Source: Dryomyza anilis (lineage: Eukaryota; Arthropoda; Insecta; Diptera; Dryomyzidae). From it: DNA of 64,000 nucleotides. Both the position numbers and the translations under genes were made by a program. The notes under the pieces are model-generated. The model was given only the letters and a program-made list of their open reading frames with translations, did no database searches and was not told where the DNA came from. The stretch's first letter is position 1, and the number at the start of each line of letters is the position of its first letter. Below, one piece after another: positions 24,401 to 36,731 of this stretch. Location: positions 72,980,367-73,044,366 of the forward strand of contig OX638133.1 of NCBI GenBank assembly GCA_951804985.1. Reading direction: 5' to 3'.

Positions 24401-27400
24401 CCGTAACTCCTAAACGGAGCGTCCTAGAGGGTCGAAAGTAGGCGCATTATATAAACGTTTAATGCATAATTTTTCACTGTAAATTTCATATAATTCGATC
24501 GGTGGGTTCCAGAATCATAATGTTTTGAAAATCTATTTTTATAAATTTTCTCTAATTGGCCGTAACTCCTAAACGGAGCGTCCTAGAGGGTCGAAAGTAG
24601 GCGCATTATATAAACGTTTAATGCATAATTTTTCACTGTAAGTTTCATATAATTCGATCGGTGGGTTCCGGAATAATAAGGTTTTGAAAATCGATTTTTA
24701 TAAGTTTTCTTTAATTGGCCGTAACTCCTAAACGGAGCGTCCTAGAGGGTCGAAAGTAGGCGCATTATATAATCGTTTAATGCATAATTTTTCACTGTAA
24801 GTTTCATATAATTCGATCGGTGGGTTCCAGAATCATAAGGTTTTGAAAATCTATTTTTATAAATTTTCTTTAATTGGCCGTAACTCCTAAACGGAGCGTC
24901 CTAGAGGGTCGAAAGTAGGCGCATTATATAAACGTTTAATGCATAATTTTTCACTGTAAGTTTCATATAATTCGATCGGTGGGTTCCAGAATCATAAGGT
25001 TTTGAAAATCTATTTTTATAAATTTTCTTTAATTGGCCGTAACTCCTAAACGGAGCGTCCTAGAGGGTCGAAAGTAGGCGCATTATATAAACGTTTAATG
25101 CATAATTTTTCACTGTTAGTTTCATATAATTCGATCGGTGGGTTCCAGAATCATAATGTTTTGAAAATCTATTTTTATAAATTTTCTTTAATTGGCCGTA
25201 ACTCCTAAACGGAGCGTCCTAGAGGGTCGAAAGTAGGCGCATTATATAAACGTTTAATGCATAATTTTTCACTGTTAGTTTCATATAATTCGATCGGTGG
25301 GTTCCGGAATAATAAGGTTTTGAAAATCGATTTTAATAAGTTTTCTTTAATTGGCCGTCACTCCTAAACGGAGCGTCCTAGAGGGTCGAAAGTAGGCGCA
25401 TTATATAAACGTTTAATGCATATTTTTTCACTGTAAGTTTCATATAATTCGATCGGTGGGTTCCAGAATCATAATGTTTTGAAAATCTTTTTTTATAAAT
25501 TTTCTTTAATTGGCCGTAACTCCTAAACGGAGCGTCCTAGAGGGTCGAAAGTAGGCGCATTATATAAACATTTAATGCATAATTTTTCACTGTAAATTTC
25601 ATATAATTCGATCGGTGGGTTCCGGAATAATAAGGTTTTGAAAATCTATTTTTATAAATTTTCTTTAATTGGCCGTAACTCCTAAACGGAGCGTCCTAGA
25701 GGGTCGAAGGTAGGCGCATTATATAAACGTTTAATGCATAATTTTTCACTGTAAATTTCATGTAATTCGATTGGTGCGTTCCGGAATAATAAGGTTTTGA
25801 AAATCTATTTTTATAAATTTTCTTTAATTGGCCGTAACTCCTAAACGGAGCGTCCTAGATGGTCGAAAGTAGGCGCATTATATAAACGTTTAATGCATAA
25901 TTTTTCACTGTACATTTCATGTAATTCGATTGGTGGGTTCCGGAATAATAAGGTTTTGAAAATCTATTTTTATAAATTTTCTTTAATTGGCCGTAACTCC
26001 TAAACGGAGCGTCCTAGATGGTCGAAAGTAGGCGCATTATATAAACGTTTAATGCATAATTTTTCACTGTAAATTTCATGTAATTCGATTGGTGGGTTCC
26101 GGAATAATAAGGTTTTGAAAATCTATTTTTATAAATTTTCTTTAATTGGCCGTAACTCCTAAACGGAGCGTCCTAGATGGTCGAAAGTAGGCGCATTATA
26201 TAAACGTTTAATGCATAATTTTTCACTGTAAATTTCATGTAATTCGATTGGTGGGTTCCGGAATAATAAGGTTTTGAAAATCTATTTTTATAAATTTTCT
26301 TTAATTGGCCGTAACTCCTAAACGGAGCGTCCTAGATGGTCGAAAGTAGGCGCATTATATAAACGTTTAATGCATAATTTTTCACTGTAAATTTCATATA
26401 ATTCGAAACGGAGCGTCCTAGAGGGTCGAAAGTAGGCGCATTATATAAACGTTTAATGCATAATTTTTCACTGTAAGTTTCATATAATTCGATCGGTGGG
26501 TTCCAGAATCATAAGGTTTTGAAAATCTATTTTTATAAATTTTCTTTAATTGGCCGTAACTCCTAAACGGAGCGTCCTAGATGGTCGAAAGTAGGCGCAT
26601 TATATAAACGTTTAATGCATAATTTTTCACTGTAAATTTCATGTAATTCGATTGGTGGGTTCCGGAATAATAAGGTTTTGAAAATCTATTTTTATAAATT
26701 TTCTTTAATTGGCCGTAACTCCTAAACGGAGCGTCCTAGATGGTCGAAAGTAGGCGCATTATATAAACGTTTAATGCATAATTTTTCACTGTAAATTTCA
26801 TGTAATTCGATTGGTGGGTTCCGGAATAATAAAGTTTTGAAAATCTATTTTTATAAATTTTCTTTAATTGGCCGTAACTCCTAAACGGAGCGTCCTAGAG
26901 GGTCGAAAGTAGGCGCATTATATAAACATTTAATGCATAATTTTTCACTGTAAATTTCATATAATTCGATCGGTGGGTTCCGGAATAATAAGGTTTTGAA
27001 AATCTATTTTTATAAATTTTCTTTAATTGGCCGTAACTCCTAAACGGAGCGTCCTAGAGGGTCGAAAGTAGGCGCATTATATAAACGTTTAATGCATACT
27101 TCCGGAATAATTAGGTTTTGAAAATCGATTTTTATAAATTTTCTTTAATTGGCCGTAACTCCTAAACGGAGGGTCCTAGAGGGTCGAAAGTAGGGGCATT
27201 ATATAAACATTTAATGCATAATTTTTCACTGTAAATTTCATATAATTCGATCGGTGGGTTCCGGAATAATAAGGTTTTGAAAATCTATTTTTATAAATTT
27301 TCTTTAATTGGCCGTAACTCCTAAACGGAGCGTCCTAGAGGGTCGAAAGTAGGCGCATTATATAAACGTTTAATGCATAATTTTTCACTGTAAGTTTCAT

Positions 27401-30090
27401 ATAATTCGATCGGTGGGTCCCAGAATCATAAGGTTTTGAAAATCTATTTTTATAAATTTTCTTTAATTGGCCGTAACTCCTAAACGGAGCGTTCTAGAGG
27501 GTCGAAAGAAGACGCATTATATAAACATTTAATGCATAATAATAAGGTTTTGAAAATCTATTTTTATAAATTTTCTTTAATTGGCCGTAACTCCTAAACG
27601 GAGCGTCCTAGAGGGTCGAAAGTAGGCGCATTATATAAACATTTAATGCATAATTTTTCACTGTAAATTTCATATAATTCGATCGGTGGGTTCCGGAATA
27701 ATAAGGTTTTGAAAATCTATTTTTATAAATTTTCTTTAATTGGCCGTAACTCCTAAACGGAGCGTCCTAGAGGGTCGAAAGAAGGCGCATTATATAAACA
27801 TTTAATGCATAATAATAAGGTTTTGAAAATCTATTTTTATAAATTTTCTTTAATTGGCCGTAACTCCTAAACGGAGCGTCCTAGAGGGTCGAAAGTAGGC
27901 GCATTATATAAACGTTTAATGCATAATTTTTCACTGTAAATTTCATGTAATTCGATTGGTGGGTTCCGGAATAATAAGGTTTTGAAAATCTATTTTTATA
28001 AATTTTCTTTAATTGGCAGTAACTCCTAAACGGAGCGTCCTAGAGGGTCGAAAGTTTGCGCATTATATAAACATTTAATGCATTATTTTTCACTGTAAAT
28101 TTCATGTAATTCGATTGGTGGGTTCCGGAATAATAAGGTTTTGAAAATCGATTTTTATAAATTTTCTTTAATTGGCAGTAACTCCTAAACGGAGCGTCCT
28201 AGAGGGTCGAAAGTAGGCGCATTATATAAACGTTTAATGCATAATTTTTCACTGTACATTTCATGTAATTCGATTGGTGGGTTCCGGAATAATAAGGTTT
28301 TGAAAATCTATTTTTATAAATTTTCTTTAATTGGCAGTAACTCCTAAACGGAGCGTCCTAGAGGGTCGAAAGTATGCGCATTATATAAACATTTAATGCA
28401 TTATTTTTCACTGTAAATTTCATGTAATTCGATTGGTGGGTTCCGGAATAATAAGGTTTTGAAAATCTATTTTTATAAATTTTCTTTAATTGGCAGTAAC
28501 TCCTAAACGGAGCGTCCTAGAGGGTCGAAAGTATGCGCATTATATAAACATTTAATGCATTATTTTTCACTGTAAATTTCATGTAATTCGATTGGTGGGT
28601 TCCGGAATAATAAGGTTTTGAAAATCTATTTTTATAAATTTTCTTTAATTGGCAGTAACTCCTAAACGGAGCGTCCTAGAGGGTCGAAAGTAGGCGCATT
28701 ATATAAACGTTTAATGCATAATTTTTCACTGTAAATTTCATGTAATTCGATTGGTGGGTTCCGGAATAATAAGGTTTTGAAAATCGATTTTTATAAATTT
28801 TCTTTAATTGGCCGTAACTCCTAAACGGAGCGTCCTAGAGGGTCGAAAGTAGGCGCATTATATAAACGTTTAATGCATAATTTTTCACTGTAAATTTCAT
28901 ATAATTCGATTGGTGGGTTCCGGAATAATAAGGTTTTGAAAATCGATTTTTATAAATTTTCTTTAATTGGCCGTAACTCCTAAACGGAGCGTCCTAGAGG
29001 GTCGAAAGTAGGCGCATTATATAAACGTTTAATGCATAATTTTTCACTGTAGGTTTCATATAATTCGATCGGTGGGTTCCCGAATTTTGAAAATCTATTT
29101 TTATAAATTTAATTGGCCGTAACTCCTAAACGGAGCGTCCTAGAGGGTCGAAGTAAGTGCATTTTATAGCCATTTAATGCATAATTTTTCACTGTAAATT
29201 TCATATAATTCGATCGGTGGGTTCCGGAATAATAAGGTTTTGAAAATCGATTTTTATAAATTTTCTTTAATTGGCCGTAACTTCTAAACGGAGCGTCCTA
29301 GAGGGCCGAAAGTAGGCGCATTATATAAACATTTAATGCATACTAATAAGGTTTTGAAAATCTATTTTTATAAATTTTCTTTAATTGGCCGTAACTCCTA
29401 AACGGAGCGTCCTAGAGGGTCGAAAGAAGGCGCATTATATAAACGTTTAATGCATAATTTTTCACTGTAAATTTCATATAATTCGATTGGTGGGTTCCGG
29501 AATAATAAGGTTTTGAAAATCGATTTTTATAAATTTTCTTTAATTGGCCGTAACTCCTAAACGGAGCGTCCTAGAGGGTCGAAAGTAGGCGCATTATATA
29601 AACGTTTAATGCATAATTTTTCACTGTAGGTTTCATATAATTCGATCGGTGGGTTCCCGAATTTTGAAAATCTATTTTTATAAATTTAATTGGCCGTAAC
29701 TCCTAAACGGAGCGTCCTAGAGGGTCGAAGTAAGTGCATTTTATAGCCATTTAATGCATAATTTTTCACTGTAAATTTCATATAATTCGATCGGTGGGTT
29801 CCGGAATAATAAGGTTTTGAAAATCGATTTTTATAAATTTTCTTTAATTGGCCGTAACTCCTAAACGGAGCGTCCTAGAGGGTCGAAAGAAGGCGCATTA
29901 TATAAACATTTATTGCATAATAATAAGGTTTTGAAAATCGATTTTTATACATTTTCTTTAATTGGCCGTAACTCCTAAACGGAGCGTCCTAAACGGAGCG
30001 TCGTAAACGGAGCGTCGTAAACGGAGCGTCCTAGATGGTAAACTGTAAATTTCATGTAATTCGATTGGTGGGTTCCGGAATAATAAGGTA
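15480..30090. repeat. Satellite array, 159-bp monomer with a 114-bp deletion variant
   Basis: About 14.6 kb of head-to-tail repeats. Successive GGTTTTGAAAATC anchors at 22324, 22483, 22642 and 22801 give a 159-bp period. A second class lacks exactly 45 bp (TTTTTCACTG through GTTCCGGAA), giving 114 bp (for example 17927 to 18041). Landmarks in each unit are TTAATTGGCCGTAACTCCTA, AACGGAGCGTCCTAGAGGG, TCGAAAGTAGGCGCATTATA and TTTAATGCATAA. There are roughly 90 units. The middle (about 22-27 kb) is the most homogeneous and both edges are diverged; 15,480-15,780 holds only distant versions. No open frame above 60 codons occurs. Function is unknown; heterochromatin or small-RNA production is possible. 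Confidence 0.95.
29976..30031. repeat. 14-bp minisatellite at the satellite edge
   Basis: Four tandem copies of TAAACGGAGCGTC plus C or G (14 bp) are amplified from inside a satellite monomer. A two-copy version of the same expansion occurs near 17,003-17,030. Confidence 0.85.
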
Positions 30091-30645
30091 AGTCATTAAA
30101 ATATCGTGACAAAAATTCCACCAATGGCGTCTGCCTCTAACGAGAACCATTCTAAAGTGATCAATATTATATAAAATGCGATTAAAAATTTAAATTACAC
30201 AGATTACGTGTGTAACGATAGTAGGCGCCTCCGTATCACCACCTACTCGATTAACTGTCAGCTGCAAAGTCAATCGTTAAACTCATAAAATATAGGCATT
30301 TTTTTTTTGAGTACCTAAATTAAAAAATCTGTGGTTGCCATCAAGATGATGAATATTTAGAGCAGATAATTTTCTGTCAGCAGGCATGGTACACAAAATA
30401 AAAGAAGAATAAGAAAATAACTGACAGCAAGGTGTCTAACTTTAAGAAGTAACGCATAATGAGTTTATTGCGTGAGTTGGATGCGTAAACAGGCTTTACA
30501 AAAATGGGGTTGTTTAGGGTTTAAGCAGTAAGTTCGAAAATTTTGTATTTTTAAATTTTGTTGTTTTCAGTTACAATAATATTAAATTTTTACATTACAT
30601 ATGGAAATTATTAAAAAAGTTGTTTTTATGGAAGAGTTTCAGCAT
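30091..30645. other. Intergenic DNA between satellite and maltase gene 1
   Basis: AT-rich 3' flank of maltase gene 1. No gene seen. No canonical AATAAA was found close to the stop codon on the minus strand, so the cleavage site is not assigned. Confidence 0.4.
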
Positions 30646-30709
30646 TTAAGCCTCCAAAATTAGAGCCTCATAGGGTTGCAGCAAAAAATTAGAAGCATCA
30701 ATTCTATCA
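30646..30709 (-). CDS. Maltase gene 1 exon 6
   Basis: 64 bp with acceptor TATAG, encoding [20 protein letters not shown] and a TAA stop at 30646-30648. Same length and phase as exon 6 of gene 2. Confidence 0.85.
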
Positions 30710-30790
30710 CTATAAAAAAATAATAATGTTATAAAATTTAAAAAATATTTTAAAATTCTTTAAAATTCTCTAAAATTCTTCAAAACATAC

Positions 30791-30931
30791 CCCACTTGGC
30801 GTGCTGAAATGATATTCGCAATTTTCGTGCTCAAAACTCCACTAATGCGCACCGTGTCCACGATACTACCAGTAATCATCTGATCTCCGATATTGGCCAG
30901 CAATACATAGGTTTTCTCATTTGCCAGAGAG
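30791..30931 (-). CDS. Maltase gene 1 exon 5
   Basis: 141 bp, phase-compatible with exon 4, encoding [18 protein letters not shown] through ISARQVG of the C-terminal beta domain. Acceptor TTTAG, donor GTATGT. Confidence 0.85.
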
Positions 30932-30980
30932 CTAAATACAACGATTTTTAGATTATTTATTTCTTTTTCATATCACTTAC

Positions 30981-31324
30981 CGTTTGATCGCCAATATATT
31001 ATCACCCACCGCACCATAACTCAAGGCCCCATATTGCAGTGTTTTCGTCTTACGCAGCTCCATCATTTGTTTGTAGACACTCAGATGACTTTTGGTTTGT
31101 GCCTGCTCTGCGGCTAAATTGATGGTAACATAATTCGGATTTATGGGCAGCCACGTGCTGCTGTTGGTGGAGAATCCCGCATTAGCACCAGCGCTCCATT
31201 GAAATGGAGTTCGGGAGGGATCACGCGAAAAATTCTCATAAATTTCGGGATTAGAATTACAGCCGGCTGGATCGCGACTGTCCTCCCAGGAGATTTTCAA
31301 GTCCAGCATGCCCAATTCTTCGCC
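30981..31324 (-). CDS. Maltase gene 1 exon 4
   Basis: 344 bp starting [19 protein letters not shown] and ending in the split codon of LAIKR before GTAAGT. It contains [15 protein letters not shown], the conserved insect maltase block after the fourth GH13 motif, and is nearly identical in protein to exon 4 of gene 2. Confidence 0.92.
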
Positions 31325-32059
31325 CTGTTGATAATTAATTAAGTAAGTTATAAATTAAAAATAAATGATTATTTTTTAAATTCTTATTAATTTATATTCG
31401 AAAATTTAATGATCATACCCGATATATCGAGAAATAAAATTTAATTCAATTATTCTGGAATCCTAATTTGCAAAGACTATTCCAAAATATTTCCAAAAAA
31501 TTTAATATGTGAATTTAAGACATTTTCATCATCCTGATTTAATACATTCTTAATGTTTTTAATGTAAAGAAAATAAATTTCAAGAAAGTATAAAAAAATG
31601 CATCACGCAAAATTCTTCCTGATTGAAAGAAATTATCAGGAATAATCATCTGGAATAATCTTCTTCATTACAAAAAGTTATTTCGTGGTTAATTTCAAGA
31701 AAGTTCCATAAATTTAAATAAGAAATAATTTAAATTCATAATGTTAAAATCTTCTTGATGTGAAGAAGAGGCTTTCAAGACAATATGTATGATTTCAATT
31801 AACTAAATAGGAAAAACAACATAACGCAGACAGAACTCGATTATGACTTTTGAAATGGAAAAAAAGTTAACATTTCTAATAAACACCAGAATTACATTCA
31901 GCCTACAGCATCAACACTTTTCAAAATGTCATAAAACTATATATTTCGACAAATTCAGTATGATAGTGTTAAGTATTAAATTATATATTTAAAAATTCAA
32001 ATTTCAACAAAATATCAAAATCAAGTATTTTATATAAATGCTCCCCATATCTTAATGAC

Positions 32060-32620
32060 AACATGGCGATTCGAATGCGTGGCAGAAATGATTTAGTTCC
32101 AGGACTTTCAGAGGAAGCAAAACGTCCAATTATTCTACCTCGAAACCACTACTGCACAATTCTTTTGATAAAACACATCCATGAGTTATTTCGTCACATT
32201 CACCATGATACGTGTTTGAATGAATTAAGGCAACATTCCTTGATTAAGAGTTAGAAAGTGCAAAAAAATTGTCAATTATGCATGAATCAAGCATGCGCTC
32301 TTGTTATTCCAGAAATGGCAATATTACCGAGCGCCCGTGTCTCGCCATATACTCGTCCATTTTCGTACGTTTGCTCCGATTCTCGTAAAAGTAGCTCGCC
32401 ATGAGGAGAAACGGTGGGGTGTTTTATTCACCTGTTTAACGGTTCGTTCTATCCATATTGAAGTTGCTAAAGATATGACAACCGACAGTTTCATAATGGC
32501 TTTACAAAACTTTTCATCGAGGCGAGGTAATCCAATTGCAATATACTGCGATAAAGGGACAAATTTCAAAGGAGCAGAATCTGAATTAACACCAGTTGGG
32601 AAGGTTAGATCACATGGCAA
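32060..32620 (+). pseudogene. BEL/Pao integrase fragment
   Basis: Plus-strand frames with breaks read like the integrase of a BEL/Pao element: AKRPIILPRNHYCTILLI, then a zinc-finger remnant with CQLCM, then ILPSARVSPYTRPF, and in another frame KRWGVLFTCLTVRSIHIEVA and FSSRRGNPIAIYCDKGTNF. The last motif carries the second catalytic Asp. The first catalytic Asp region is lost at a frame break near 32,350 and the Glu region is absent. No LTRs seen. Antisense to the host gene. Confidence 0.8.
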
Positions 32621-32639
32621 ATTTCAAAGTAGGTGTTAT

Positions 32640-32790
32640 TATGATAGTTAGGATTATCAAAATTATAGTCGGTCTAAGCTGACTTTAAATACCCTACACA
32701 TATGTGTGGTTATCATTAAAAGTGGTACATAGGTCACCAGGATATACGAATCCCGAAAATAACTACAAACTTTCAATCGCTGAAGTATTT
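32640..32790 (-). repeat. Dispersed repeat A, copy 2, 3' portion
   Basis: The reverse complement carries GATTGAAAGTTTGTAGTTAT, GGATTCGTATATCCTGGTGAC, GTGTAGGGTATTT and CTTAGACCGACTATAATTTT, as in copy 1 at about 1110-1164 and 3100-3135. The LINE separates it from its other half at 35,015-35,460. Confidence 0.7.
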
Positions 32791-35015
32791 CCATTTTTTT
32801 CTTTTTTTTACAAATTAACCAACGCTCAGGGGATGCCCCCTATTCATGCAATGCACAGTGTTGATCGTAAGAAGGGATGATAGGTTAAATGGAGGGTGGA
32901 AAGATGGAGTAGTGTTGGTGAATGTTTGTTTTGAACTTGCCAATATCAAAAATGTCGGGAAAAACAGACGCAGGGAGATTGTTCCACAAACGTATCGTAC
33001 GACTGAATAACGAGTTCTCTCTGTAATGCGTGGTTCTATTGAGAGCCGAGTGGACTACGAGGGGTGGGCTTGGTTCGATGCTCGAGTAGAACGAGAGGAC
33101 ACACGACCTGGTGGAATCAGGCCATGTATTTCCCTCGAACACTTACCATTGTAATACCTATAGAACAGTCTTACACACCCTACGGTCCTTCGGTGCTCAA
33201 GAGAACCAATAGAGGATGAAATATTTTCATCCCCTATTAAATATATTGCACGCTGTTGGATTCGATCCAGGAACTCCAAGGAAGATTTTGAAGCCCCTGC
33301 CCATATGTGCGAATTGTATTCCATCTTAGGCCGAATATAGGTGGTGTAGACAGTGCGCAAGTCAGCTGGAGTGAAGTATGTCTTACACCGTTTTAAAAAA
33401 CCGAGGCACTTGGCCGCCTCTTTCGACACGTCAAATATGTGATCATTCCAACGGAGAATTGATATGCCCAGAACGTCAAGAGCAGCTGACTCTGCAATAT
33501 CCACAGCACCCATATTAAGAGGAGGTAGGGTTGAATCCATTCTTTTGTGAGATAACAGACAACATTGGGTCTTGCGTGCATTAAAATCAACTCTATTTGC
33601 AAGACCCCAATCGGAGATTGTTTTAAGGTCATTATTGAGTGTGTCATTCATAGTGCGTCTTTTACTCTCAATCTCCAAAGAGGTTGGGCGCTTTTTGAAC
33701 GAGTATGAATGACAAATGTTGCTATCATTTGCATAGGAATGGATTGGGTTCTGGGTCAATGACAGAAGGTCATTGATAAATACCAGAAATAGGGACGAGG
33801 ATAGGACGGAACCCTGCGGAACTCCAGAATTGATGAAATGTTGATCCGAAAGAACACCATCCATCGCAACTCGTATTGAACGACCCTGGAGAAAACTCGA
33901 TATCCATCGAGTAAAAGATTCACCAACACCATATGCAATTAGTTTTGAAACGAGGGCTTTATGCCACACTCGATCAAAAGCCTTGGAGATATCAAGAGCA
34001 ACAGCCTTGCTCTCCCCGAAAAGGTGAACACAATTATTCCACTTTTCGGAGAGGACCGCCATCAAGTCACCTGTGGATCTGGTCCTACGGAAATCGTATT
34101 GTCGGTCACTGAGCAATTCGTTGTGCTCAAGATAGTTCACAAAGTGGAAGTTAATTACGCTCTCCATTACCTTGGAGAGTGCAGAGCATATTGCAATGGG
34201 TCGGTAATTGGCAGGGTTCGTGGCCTCGCCCTTTTTCGGAACTGGCTGGACATTGGCAACCTTCCAACAAGATGGAAAAACTCCTGTCGTGTAGGAGATG
34301 TTGAAAAGGTTACGCAATGGACAAGCCAGCGTTGACGCGCACTTCTTCAACACATGGGCAGATATGCCATCTGGCCCGGAGGCTTTGTTAATGTTGAGAT
34401 TTTCTAAAACCTTTTTAACAGCCCGAGTTCGAAAATGTATCTCCGGCATTGCAGAAAAAACAAAATCGACGACAGGCAGTGGTTGATTACTATCTGGGAG
34501 CGTTGAATTATTTGCAAATAATTCTGCCAAGAGATTAGCTTTATCAGTGAAGGTCTGGCCATTCATACTAAGAGTTGGAGTAGACGATGTCGTCTGATTC
34601 TTCACCCTTTTTACAAATGACCAGAAATTTTTACTACCCCTGTGATAGAGTAGGACCTTTTTGCGCGCGTTTTGTTCGTGAAGAAACTTTTCGCGCGAGA
34701 TCACGGCATTACAGCGATTCCTAGTCTGTATACGAAGTCTTTCAGTATCAGCATTCTTGTTAGAACGCCAAGTCTGAAAGGCTTCCTCTTTCGACCTGAC
34801 TGCAATCCTGCAATTCTCATTAAACCAAGAGTGGTCCTTAGGTTTAATGCTAATTTTTTTAGAAGGTATGAAGGACCGCATACCTAATAAAATAATATTT
34901 TGTACCATTAAAGCCGCAGCATTTATGTCTCTGTCAGCGAACCACAATTTCCAATTAAAGTTGCGAAAAAAAATCATTTAACGCAACCCAATTTGCTTTT
35001 TCGTCTAGGACTTTT
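32791..35015 (-). mobile_element. 5'-truncated non-LTR retrotransposon (Jockey/CR1-like LINE)
   Basis: A minus-strand LINE ending in an A-rich tail at 32,793-32,811 (minus strand TAAAAAAAAGAAAAAAA), lying inside repeat A. It contains most of the RT but no endonuclease, so it is 5' truncated. The exact left/right junctions and TSD were not resolved. It sits in intron 3 of maltase gene 1 in the sense orientation. Confidence 0.8.
32885..34977 (-). pseudogene. LINE reverse transcriptase remnant
   Basis: A 640-codon frame (34977-33055) plus an overlapping frame (33142-32885) that carries the natural C-terminus. RT motifs in order: NINKASGPDGISAHVLK, NYRPIAICSALSKVMES, VALDISKAFDRVWH, SGVPQGSVLSSSLFLVFIND, and the catalytic box reading HSYANDS where YADD is expected. 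The C-terminal block IRPKMEYNSHIWAGAS is typical of Jockey/CR1-type elements. The lost Asp, a frameshift near 33,060-33,140 and an 8-T run near 34,970 that displaces the upstream frame all argue for an inactive copy. Confidence 0.85.
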
Positions 35016-35460
35016 GGGCCACAAATCGTTTCTTCGGAAACCATTATTTTCATGTATTTGAGTATGAGTCAATATATATTTGACCAACAAAAAGTTTACC
35101 TAAGCACGTATACAGTAAAATTGATCTGTAGAAATACATTTTATACGAGGTATTTGAACATAAGTGGTCGGTTCTCAGGTCACAATAGAGCGAACATGCC
35201 AATTTTCTTGTTCAGACAGCTTAGATATATAAGTAATCTAAATATAAAGTTTCATTGCTCTAGCTCTTCTACTTTTTCTGTAATCGTGATTTCAACAGAC
35301 AGAGGGACAGACAGACAGACGGACATCGCTAACTCGACTCAGGAGATCATGCTGATGAAGAATATATATATTTTCCATACTGGAGATGCTTCCTTCTGGG
35401 TGTTACAAACGGCGTACCAAACTGAATATACCCTTTCACTCTTAGTGTAGGGTATATTTC
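35015..35460 (-). repeat. Dispersed repeat A, copy 2, 5' portion
   Basis: In reverse complement it starts ATACCCTACACTAAGAG and runs collinearly with 637-1050 of copy 1, including GGTATATTCAGTTTGGTACG, the CTGTCTGTCTGTC block and GTATACGTGCTTAGGTAAAC. Interrupted at about 35,015 by the LINE. Confidence 0.75.
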
Positions 35461-36553
35461 AAGTTTGTTTAGTTTACTCGACGAAATCTTATAAAGACCA
35501 AAAACAGCAAAACATGTATGGATTATGGACTAAACAACTATGGATAAATATGGATCAAAAAACTTTAAATATGGATTTAAAAACTTAAAATATGGATATA
35601 AAACTTATTTTATTTTAATTATTCAGACCTCTCGTAAAATTTTTAACTTGGAAAAATCAATTGTAATGAGAAGAAAAAAAATATTTTGCAAAACAATTTT
35701 TTTTATGTGGTTGAAAACAGATGGAAATACGTGATGAAATTCATTGTATCATATTTTTCGTATGTAAACAAATGTCTTAATCCAAACAAACTTGGAAAAA
35801 TTATAAAAATTACATTCCAAACAAGTATCTGTTTGAGTTGATTACAAAAATCAAATGATCACCATTCATACTATGATGAGAATGTACGTTCTATATCAAA
35901 CAGATCACTATGTCCTTACTTTTGCTTTACACCCAACCGAATTTGCTACATCACAATTTTTTTTCCTGTAGTGATATCCAGATATAGTTTCATGCTGTAA
36001 GATTGTTTGGTTTTATCGATTGCCCTCCAAATATGTTTGAAAATGTAAAAATTTCAGTGGAAATTTGTTGAAATAGAGACATATTAGTCAGTTTTTATAA
36101 AAAAAAAGGAATTTATATGGATTTTTACCTAAAAATTCTTATAATATTTATTTAAATACTGAATATGTAAATCCATAAAATGCGAGACTGGGTATTACTA
36201 TTTCAACTCTTAAGAAAACAAAATAATAATATATGTGATAAATTATAAAACTTTCGAAATAACATTATAATGTTACAACCAGAAAGAAATTCCCAAAAAT
36301 CCCATTAAAATTGGTCAATATGATAATTATTGATTTAATAGTATACAAAAAATAAATATTTTCATATAAACTCAATGGCAATGTCATGTTTTTTTCTAGT
36401 ATTTAATGGTATTTTCAGACTAAAATAATCTGAAAATACTACTAAGTATTTTTAATAGTAAACAAACTATTATATTCATAGTGTTTTTTTCTGTAAGATG
36501 CTCAATATCATAGAATAACCAATACAAAAAAACCTCGAATAATATTTACTCAC

Positions 36554-36661
36554 CATATAAGTAATGCTGACGCCCGGTAAAAACATTTGAATCATATTCA
36601 TCAAGTCAATTCGTTGCTCACCATACCGGGTGCCTACACGGTGGCGATCATGATTGCCCAT
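36554..36661 (-). CDS. Maltase gene 1 exon 3
   Basis: A 108-bp exon starting MGNHDRHRVG, with the transition-state-stabilising Asp of MGNHD, and ending MFLPGVSITYM before GTGAGT. The intron before it is 70 bp, the one after it 5.2 kb. Confidence 0.9.
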
Positions 36662-36731
36662 CTGAAAATTATATAGGTATATATAAATAAAATATTTAAT
36701 TCACTCATATTAGTCAAAAACGAAAACATAC

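Larger units (their letters stand above)
31325..36553 (-). other. Maltase gene 1 intron 3, expanded by nested mobile elements
   Basis: A 5,229-bp intron against 514 bp in gene 2. It holds a BEL/Pao integrase fragment (32,060-32,620), repeat A copy 2 (32,640-35,460 overall) and a LINE nested in that repeat. 31,325-32,059 and 35,461-36,553 are AT-rich with nothing recognised. Confidence 0.85.

Noticed and set aside
15480..30090. A CRISPR-like or protein-repeat array
   Set aside because: Units are contiguous 159-bp tandem repeats without unique spacers, in a eukaryotic genome, and no open frame passes 60 codons.
15480..30090. A CENP-B box (TTCG....A..CGGG) in the satellite
   Set aside because: The monomer has TTCGATCGGTGGGTT, which resembles the box but lacks required positions; no centromere claim is justified.
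33961..34335. Plus-strand frames across the LINE
   Set aside because: Antisense shadows of the LINE reverse transcriptase.
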